Shown here piece by piece: positions 58,515 to 64,000 of a DNA stretch of 64,000 nt. Source of the DNA: Pseudonocardia nematodicida (GTDB lineage: Bacteria > Actinomycetota > Actinomycetes > Mycobacteriales > Pseudonocardiaceae); NCBI RefSeq assembly GCF_040105385.1, contig NZ_JBEDNQ010000001.1:744001-808000 (forward strand), given 5' to 3'. Position 1 is the stretch's first letter, and each line of letters begins with the position of its first letter. The notes below the pieces were generated by a model. It was not told the DNA's origin, made no database searches, and saw nothing but the letters and a program-made list of their open reading frames with translations. A program made the translations under genes and the position numbers.

Positions 58515-59473
58515 CGCAGTGCCCCCTCCTCGGTCGCCGCGACGTGCGGCAGTACCTCGGCCCCGATCAGGGCGATGTGGTCGAGGTCGTGGATGTCGTA
58601 GACGTGCAGGTAGACGGTGTCGGCGCCGCTGTCCGCGAGCCCGGCGATCCGGTCGACGAGGTGCTGCGGGCCCCCGATCGCGGCGTGTGCGCGCATGAGC
58701 TCGGAGCCGATCACCGCGCCGCGGCGCTCGACCTCGGCGGCGCTCGCGCCGCAGGCCACGGGGAGCACGGCCGAGCGGCGCGCGGTGGCCGGGTCCCGGC
58801 CGATCGCCTCGCAGGCCCGGTCGAAGACCGCGTACCGGTCGGCGAGGTCGCCGCGGCCGAGCGCGCCGTTGAACTCGTCGGCGTAGCGGGCGGCGATCGC
58901 CGGTGTCCGCTTCGGACCGGTGCCACCGACGATCACCGGCGGGTGCGGGGTCTGCACCGGGTGCGGCGGCGAGTGGTTGTCGTCGATCCGGTGGTGCTCG
59001 CCGTCGAAGGAGAACGGGGTCCCGGTACGGGCCGCGCGCCACAGCCCGGTGACGACCGCGAGCTGCTCGTCGAGCCGGTCGAACCGGCGCCCGGTCGGCG
59101 GGAACGGGATGCCGAACGCGGCGTGCTCGCGCTCGTACCAGCCGGTGCCCAGACCGAGCTCGACCCGGCCGCCGCTCATCTCGTCGACCGAGGCGACGAT
59201 CGTGGCGAGCAGCCCGGCCTCGCGGAACGTGGCCGCCCCGACCAGCGCGCCGAGCCGCACCCGGCGGGTGTCCCGGGCCAGCCCGCCGAGCGTCGTCCAG
59301 CAGTCGGTGGGCCGGTAGGCCGGGTCCCGCGGGTCGACGCCCATCAGGTGGTCGGAGCGGAAGAACGCGTCGAACCCGGCGGCCTCGGTGGCCCGCGCGA
59401 GCGCGAGGATCTCGTCGTAGCGGGCGCCGTGCCGGGGCTCCATCAGCACGCGCAGTCGCACGCCCTCAGCCAC
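58511..59473 (-). CDS. LLM class F420-dependent oxidoreductase
   Basis: 320-residue luciferase-like enzyme with the LGLGTGWYEREH motif (about 106-117) and EAAGFDAFFRSDHLMG (30-45), typical of the F420-dependent TIGR03560-like actinobacterial group. Starts at GTG 59473 with an eight-base overlap into the aldehyde dehydrogenase. Between two NDMA-type alcohol dehydrogenases in the operon, so likely part of the same redox pathway. Confidence 0.9.
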   Translation of the reverse strand: MAEGVRLRVLMEPRHGARYDEILALARATEAAGFDAFFRSDHLMGVDPRDPAYRPTDCWTTLGGLARDTRRVRLGALVGAATFREAGLLATIVASVDEMSGGRVELGLGTGWYEREHAAFGIPFPPTGRRFDRLDEQLAVVTGLWRAARTGTPFSFDGEHHRIDDNHSPPHPVQTPHPPVIVGGTGPKRTPAIAARYADEFNGALGRGDLADRYAVFDRACEAIGRDPATARRSAVLPVACGASAAEVERRGAVIGSELMRAHAAIGGPQHLVDRIAGLADSGADTVYLHVYDIHDLDHIALIGAEVLPHVAATEEGALR

Positions 59474-60911
59474 GGAACGACACCGTCTTCACCTGGGTGT
59501 GCTCCAGCACCGCGTCGGCGCCCATGGTGCGGCCGAACCCGCTGCGCTTGTAGCCGCCGAACGGTCCGCCGATCACCCCGGCGCCGAGCGCGGCGTTCAC
59601 CGCGACCTGGCCGGCCTGCAGACCACGGGACATCCGGACGGCGCAGCCGACGTCACGGGTCCAGACCGAGGCGACCAGGCCGTAGTCGGTGCCGTTGGCG
59701 ACCCGGAGCGCCTCCTGCTCCCCGTCGACCTCCAGCACCGACAGGACCGGCCCGAAGATCTCCTCGCGGGCGATCGTCATGCCGGGTTCGACGCCGTCGA
59801 ACAGGGTGGGCTCGACGAAGAACCCGCGGTCGAATCCGTCCCCGGACGGGGTGCCGCCGCCGGTGACCAGGCGTGCGCCCTCGTCGCGTCCGGTGCGGAC
59901 GTAGCCCAGTACCCGGTCGCGCTGCCGGGCGTTGATCAGCGGTCCCATCCGGACCTTCTCGGTGCCGGGACCGACGGTCACCGCGGCCATGTGCTCGGCG
60001 AGCCGCTCCACCACCTCGGCGCGGACCGCCCGGTCGACCACGACCCGGGATCCCGCGGCACAGATCTGGCCGGTGTTGAGCGTGATGCCGGCGACGATCG
60101 CCGGGACCGCCCGGTCCAGGTCGGCGTCCGGGAGGATCACCTGCGGGGACTTGCCACCGAGCTCGAGGTGCAGCGGCACCAGCCGCCGCGCGCAGGTCGC
60201 CATCACCGCGGACCCGGTCTCCGGCGAGCCGGTGAACCCGACCCGGCGGACCTCGGGGTGCGCGGGCAGCGCGGCGCCGGCCTCGTGTCCGTAGCCGGTG
60301 ACGACGTTGACCACGCCCGGCGGGATGCCCGCCTCCCGGGCCAGCCGGGCCAGCGCCAGCGGGGTCAGCGGGGCGTCCTCGGCGGGCTTGACGACGACGG
60401 TGTTCCCGGCCGCGATCGCCGCGCCGACGTCGTTGGCGAACATCGGGCCGGGGGCGTTCCAGGGGATGATGCTCGCGACCACACCGTAGGGCTCGCGCAA
60501 CGTGAACCCGAGCGCGTCCGGGTCGTGCGTGGGCAGCGAGCGGCCCTGCACCTTGTCCGCCTGCCCGGCCAGGAAGGTCAGCATCCGGGCCATCGGCGGC
60601 GGCCCCCAGTGCGGGCGGCCGACCTCGGCGGACTCCAGCCGGTCCAGCTCGCCGGCGTGGGCCTCGACGAGCTCGGCCCAGCGCAGCAGCAGCCGGCCGC
60701 GCTCGGTGGCGCTGGTGTCCCGCCAGGCCGGGAAGGCCGCGGCCGCGGCGGTGGCGGCGGAGTCCACATCGGAGGCCGAGCCGCGCGGGACCCGGCCGAC
60801 GACCTCTCCGGTGGCGGGGTCGAGAACGTCGATGGTGCGGCCGTCGGCGGCGGGGACCCAGTCGTCGCCGATCAGGTGCGCGTCGCCGGTGGCGATCTCG
60901 GTGACGGTCAT
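59466..60911 (-). CDS. Aldehyde dehydrogenase
   Basis: 481-residue NAD(P) aldehyde dehydrogenase. Glu250 in LELGGKSP and nucleophile Cys284 in GQICAAGS. IIPWNAPG, FTGSPETG and EEIFGPVLSV are intact. It would oxidise the aldehyde produced by the NDMA-type alcohol dehydrogenase whose stop is one base upstream of its ATG. Confidence 0.94.
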   Translation of the reverse strand: MTVTEIATGDAHLIGDDWVPAADGRTIDVLDPATGEVVGRVPRGSASDVDSAATAAAAAFPAWRDTSATERGRLLLRWAELVEAHAGELDRLESAEVGRPHWGPPPMARMLTFLAGQADKVQGRSLPTHDPDALGFTLREPYGVVASIIPWNAPGPMFANDVGAAIAAGNTVVVKPAEDAPLTPLALARLAREAGIPPGVVNVVTGYGHEAGAALPAHPEVRRVGFTGSPETGSAVMATCARRLVPLHLELGGKSPQVILPDADLDRAVPAIVAGITLNTGQICAAGSRVVVDRAVRAEVVERLAEHMAAVTVGPGTEKVRMGPLINARQRDRVLGYVRTGRDEGARLVTGGGTPSGDGFDRGFFVEPTLFDGVEPGMTIAREEIFGPVLSVLEVDGEQEALRVANGTDYGLVASVWTRDVGCAVRMSRGLQAGQVAVNAALGAGVIGGPFGGYKRSGFGRTMGADAVLEHTQVKTVSFRG

Positions 60912-60912
60912 G

Positions 60913-62025
60913 TCAGGCGTCCTCGTGCACGATGACGCCGCGGACGTTCTTGCCGTCCAGCATGTCCTGATAGCCCTGGTTGACCTCGTCCAGCCGGTAC
61001 CGGCGGGTGATCAGCTCGTCGAGCTTGAGGTCACCGGAGCGGTAGAGGCCGAGCAGCCGGGGCACGTCGTGCAGCGGGTTGCAGCCCCCGAAGATCGCGC
61101 CCTGCACCCGGCGCTGGTAGCCGATCAGCATCCCGGACGGGGCCTTCACCGTGCCGTTCCCGACGGCGGTGATCGTGACCTGACCGGCCTTGCCGACCAC
61201 CTGCAGCGCGCGTTCGATCACCTCGTCGTGCAGGACGCCGACGGTGATGATCGCGTGGTCGGCGAGCTCGCCCCAGGTCGTCTCGACCACGAACTCGTGC
61301 GCCTCGGCCGCGGTGGCGAAGGTGTGCGTGGCGCCGAAGACCTTGGCCATGTCCCGCTTGAACTCGACCGGGTCGACCACCACGACGTTCTTCGCCCCGG
61401 CGTAGCGGGCGCCCTGCACCGCGTTGGCGCCGACGCCACCCGAGCCGTAGACCACGACGGTCTGCCCGGCCCGGACCCCGGCGGCGTGCACCGCCGAGCC
61501 CCAGCCGGTCGGCACCCCGCAGCCGACCAGCGAGGCGACGTCGAACGGGATGTCGTCCGGGATCGGGATGCAGGAGAACTCGGAGACGACGGCGTGCTGC
61601 GAGAACGTGCCGAGCACACACAGCCCGCCGAGGTCCTCTCCGTCGAGGTGGAACCGGAAGCTGCCGTCCGGGAACTCGCCGGTGGCGGCGTTCTTGCCGG
61701 CGTCGCACAGGTTCTGCCGGGCGGTCGAGCAGTACCGGCAGCGCCCGCAGGCCGGAATGAAGGAGCAGACCACGTGGTCGCCGACCGCGACCCGCGTGAC
61801 GCCCGCCCCGACCGCCTCGACGACGCCGGCGCCCTCGTGCCCGCCGACGACCGGCATCCGCATCCGGGCGTCGCCCTTCTGGATGTGGTCGTCGGAATGG
61901 CAGAGGCCGGCGGCGTGGAACCGGATCCGCACCTCGTTCGCGCGCGGGTCGTCCAGCTCGACGTCGGTGATCTCCCACGGGGTGCCGGGCTCGCGGCAGA
62001 TCGCGGCTCGGGTGGTCATGCCCAT
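60913..62025 (-). CDS. NDMA-dependent (nicotinoprotein) alcohol dehydrogenase
   Basis: 370-residue paralogue of the enzyme at 57336. Catalytic Cys42 and His63; structural zinc Cys93, Cys96, Cys99, Cys107; NADs site GSGGVGAN. ATG 62025 has AGGAG seven bases upstream; an alternative ATG lies two codons later. First gene of the five-gene redox block, downstream of a 162-base gap from the thioredoxin reductase, which probably contains its promoter though no clear box was found. Electron acceptor expected to be an external cofactor. Confidence 0.93.
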   Translation of the reverse strand: MGMTTRAAICREPGTPWEITDVELDDPRANEVRIRFHAAGLCHSDDHIQKGDARMRMPVVGGHEGAGVVEAVGAGVTRVAVGDHVVCSFIPACGRCRYCSTARQNLCDAGKNAATGEFPDGSFRFHLDGEDLGGLCVLGTFSQHAVVSEFSCIPIPDDIPFDVASLVGCGVPTGWGSAVHAAGVRAGQTVVVYGSGGVGANAVQGARYAGAKNVVVVDPVEFKRDMAKVFGATHTFATAAEAHEFVVETTWGELADHAIITVGVLHDEVIERALQVVGKAGQVTITAVGNGTVKAPSGMLIGYQRRVQGAIFGGCNPLHDVPRLLGLYRSGDLKLDELITRRYRLDEVNQGYQDMLDGKNVRGVIVHEDA

Positions 62026-62187
62026 GTCGGCTCCTGTCTCGGTCTGCGCCGGGGCCGGCGGTGCCGGTCCGCGCCGGATCCGGCGGTCCCCTCCGGCGGT
62101 CGTTGACGGTGGGGCGGAGATGTGGGCCGGGTCACCGGCCGGTGCACTCACGATGCCGCCCGCGCCGAGGGGCACGGGAGGGAGATT

Positions 62188-63150
62188 TCACGACGCGGAA
62201 GGCAGGTCCACCGTGTCCGCGGCGGCCGTCGCGGCGAGCCAGCGCTCGGCCTCGATCGCCGCCGCGCAGCCCGTCCCGGCCGCGGTGATCGCCTGCCGGT
62301 AGTGCCGGTCGACCAGGTCCCCGCAGGCGAACACGCCGGGCAGCGCGGTCCGGGTCCCCGGCGCGAGGGTGCGGACGTAGCCCTCGTCGTCGAGGTCGAG
62401 CTGGCCGGCCACCAGGCCGCTGCGCGGGTCGTGACCGATCGCGACGAACATCCCGGCGACGTCCAGTGCGGACTCGGCCCCGTCCCGGACGTCGCGCAGC
62501 CGCAGTCTCTCCACAGTGGAGTACCCGGAGACGGCGACGACCTCCTGGTGGGTCCGCCACCGGATCGCCGGGTTCGTCCGCGCCCGCTCCAGCATGATCG
62601 CCGAGGCGCGGAACTCGTCGCGCCGGTGCACCACGGTGACGGTGCGGGCGAACCGGGTCAGGAACTCCGCCTCCTCCATCGCCGAGTCCCCGCCGCCGAC
62701 GACCGCCACGTCGCGGTCCCGGAAGAAGAACCCGTCGCAGGTCGCGCACGAGGACACGCCCCGCCCCAGCAGCTCCTGCTCACCGGGCACGCCGAGGTAG
62801 CGGGGCTCGGCGCCGGTGGCGAGCACGACCGCGCGGGCCCGGTGCACGGTGCCGTGCGCGACGACCTCCTTCACCGGTCCGGTGAGATCGAGACGCTCGA
62901 CGTCCTCGGCGCGCAGCTCGGCGCCGAACCGCCGAGCCTGGTCGCGCATCCGCTCCATCAGCCCCGGCCCGTCGACGGCGTCCGGGAACCCCGGGTAGTT
63001 CTCGACGTCGGTGGTGGTCATCAGGGCGCCGCCGTAGCGGGTGCCCTCGAAGACCAGCGGGACGAGCCGCGCCCGCGCGGCGTACACCGCGGCGGTGTAG
63101 CCGGCCGGGCCGGAGCCGACGACGATCAGCTCGTGCACGGGCGCGCTCAC
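62188..63150 (-). CDS. trxB: Thioredoxin reductase
   Basis: 320-residue low-molecular-weight thioredoxin reductase. FAD motif GSGPAG at 12-17, redox pair Cys135-Ala-Thr-Cys138 in SSCATCDG, NADPH motif GGGDSA near 152-157 and GDLVD at the end. Starts at GTG 63150 in a GTGA overlap with a substrate-binding protein gene, an odd partner for trxB. No trxA is adjacent. In actinobacteria the housekeeping trxB usually lies next to trxA near the origin, so this is likely a second paralogue. It may recycle the CGSC protein or a metabolic thiol (inference). Confidence 0.92.
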   Translation of the reverse strand: MSAPVHELIVVGSGPAGYTAAVYAARARLVPLVFEGTRYGGALMTTTDVENYPGFPDAVDGPGLMERMRDQARRFGAELRAEDVERLDLTGPVKEVVAHGTVHRARAVVLATGAEPRYLGVPGEQELLGRGVSSCATCDGFFFRDRDVAVVGGGDSAMEEAEFLTRFARTVTVVHRRDEFRASAIMLERARTNPAIRWRTHQEVVAVSGYSTVERLRLRDVRDGAESALDVAGMFVAIGHDPRSGLVAGQLDLDDEGYVRTLAPGTRTALPGVFACGDLVDRHYRQAITAAGTGCAAAIEAERWLAATAAADTVDLPSAS

Positions 63151-64000
63151 GGCGTCTCCGGCTGGTCGCTCAGCCACACCTCGGCCAGCCGGCGGCCCTG
63201 GAGGATCGGGCTCGGGTACAGGTCCTGTACCCGGTCGGAGTTGATCGCGTAGTCGAACTTCTGGATCGGGTAGAGCCCCTGGGCGATCTCGGTCTCCATC
63301 CGGGTCTGCATCTCCCGGTAGGTCTCGCGCTGCGCGTCGAGGTCGGTGGCCGCGCGGGTGCCGGCGTAGTCGGCGACCAGCTGGGGGTCGTCGACGAGTG
63401 CGTAGTTCTCGATGTAGTCCGGCATGAAGTCGCGGAACGCCTGGTCGGGCAGGTGCACGGTGCGCAGCGCCTTGGCCATCGCGAAGTCGTGGTTGCGGCG
63501 GCGTTCGATGCCGGTGCCGGGGTCGACGGTCTCCAGCGTCACCCGGATCCCGACCTCGGCCAGGTCGGCCTGGATCCACTGCGCCTCGCGGACGTCCTCG
63601 TCGTCGACCCGCTGGACCATCATCGTGGTGTCGAACCCGTCGGCCAGGCCGGCCTCGGCCAGCAGGCTGCGGGCCTGCTCGGGATCGAAGGGGCGCAGCT
63701 CGCGCACCTCGTCGGCGGACAGCGCCGCGTCGGTGATGTCCGGGCGCAGGATCGAGGTGAGGTTGAACGATCCGCGGATGTTCTCGCCCATGCCCTCCCA
63801 GTCGACCGCGAGCATCACCGCGCGCCGCACACGCAGGTCGCCGAACGGCTCCGACTGCGGGTTCAGGTAGAAGCTGACCGGCGCGCCCGGGGTCTCGGTG
63901 ACGGTGAGGTCGTCGCGGAACTCGTTCGCGACGTTGATGTCGCTGGTGGTGCCGATGTCGAGGCGGCCACTGCGCATCGCGGCGGTCATCGCCGCGGTGT
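63147..64000 (-). CDS. Oligopeptide-type ABC substrate-binding protein, 5' end beyond the window
   Basis: At least 284 residues of the C-terminal lobe of an SBP_bac_5 receptor run open to the window edge; the ATG at 63989 is internal. PFGDLRVRRAVMLAVD (about 50-65 of the visible part) and the FDPEQARSLLAEAGL segment are typical. Its stop overlaps the GTG of trxB, which ties a periplasmic-solute receptor to a redox enzyme. The rest of the importer should lie beyond the window. Confidence 0.88.
   Translation of the reverse strand, partial: TAAMTAAMRSGRLDIGTTSDINVANEFRDDLTVTETPGAPVSFYLNPQSEPFGDLRVRRAVMLAVDWEGMGENIRGSFNLTSILRPDITDAALSADEVRELRPFDPEQARSLLAEAGLADGFDTTMMVQRVDDEDVREAQWIQADLAEVGIRVTLETVDPGTGIERRRNHDFAMAKALRTVHLPDQAFRDFMPDYIENYALVDDPQLVADYAGTRAATDLDAQRETYREMQTRMETEIAQGLYPIQKFDYAINSDRVQDLYPSPILQGRRLAEVWLSDQPETP

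Noticed and set aside
62073..62084. Palindrome GCCGGATCCGGC upstream of an alcohol dehydrogenase, also CCGGATCCGG at 37037-37046
   Set aside because: The same 12-mer occurs inside the SDR coding sequence at about 3538-3549, so it looks like chance in GC-rich DNA.
1..64000. Mobile element, prophage, CRISPR or tRNA genes
   Set aside because: No transposase, integrase, terminal inverted repeats, spacer arrays or cloverleaf found by eye; a tRNA scan was not possible.

Overview
The window is very GC-rich (mostly GC-ending codons, short AT-rich islands only in promoters) and gene-dense. It carries several families that are abundant in actinobacteria: LLM-type F420/flavin oxidoreductases, NDMA-dependent alcohol dehydrogenases, acyl-CoA dehydrogenase pairs and Ala/Arg-rich regulators. 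This suggests a mycolic-acid-free actinobacterium such as a Pseudonocardia relative; that genus guess is inference. No rRNA, tRNA, insertion sequence, prophage, CRISPR array or origin was seen. Nearly all genes are catabolic, and adjacent genes often overlap by ATGA/GTGA/TGATG, so most belong to translationally coupled operons.

Layout. 9-4209 (+): a TRAP transporter (dctPQM) ending in a 16-bp hairpin, then an SDR. 4232-7281 (-): LLM oxidoreductase, SnoaL-like protein, SDR and a MenB/BadI-like crotonase; divergent is an amidohydrolase (7448-8242), followed by a convergent GntR/FadR regulator. 9064-16693 (-, with one + SDR): acyl-CoA dehydrogenase, then a separate operon of leader peptide, AMP-dependent CoA ligase, acyl-CoA dehydrogenase, CitE-like lyase, MaoC-like hydratase and CaiB-type CoA-transferase. 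That operon resembles an itaconate/methylmalyl-CoA type route. 16859-20412 (+): thiolase, SDR, enoyl-CoA hydratase, IclR regulator. 20428-23386 (-): a two-subunit acyl-CoA dehydrogenase and a crotonase behind an 18-bp palindrome. 23501-27142 (-): Baeyer-Villiger monooxygenase between two HSL-type esterases, with a divergent PucR-type regulator and a perfect 12-bp inverted repeat between them. 28401-31649: LLM enzyme, RmlC-like epimerase, ALDH7-like dehydrogenase. 31946-34120 (+): SNF2-type helicase with a structured leader, the only information-processing gene.

34172-43328 (-): a sensor kinase directly followed by a LysR regulator, then a Rieske protein, two amidohydrolases, a fluoroacetate-dehalogenase-like hydrolase and a Tau/Ssu-type ABC importer. 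43379-49258 (-): oligopeptide-type ABC importer and a 78-residue CxxC protein; divergent IclR regulator at 49651-50448.

50469-64000 (-, continues past the window): a long catabolic unit of substrate-binding protein, thioredoxin reductase, NDMA-type alcohol dehydrogenase, aldehyde dehydrogenase, LLM enzyme, second NDMA-type alcohol dehydrogenase, PaaK-like ligase, a CGSC protein (the cysteine form of the 'UGSC' selenoprotein family), its partner of unknown function, two SDRs, a zinc alcohol dehydrogenase and an amidohydrolase. The CGSC protein plus partner, embedded in this redox operon with a thioredoxin reductase, is the best candidate for an undescribed system. The overall picture is a catabolic region that imports organic acids or peptides/glycosides-like solutes, activates them to CoA thioesters and oxidises them, with separate local regulators for each module. 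Substrates are not established from sequence.
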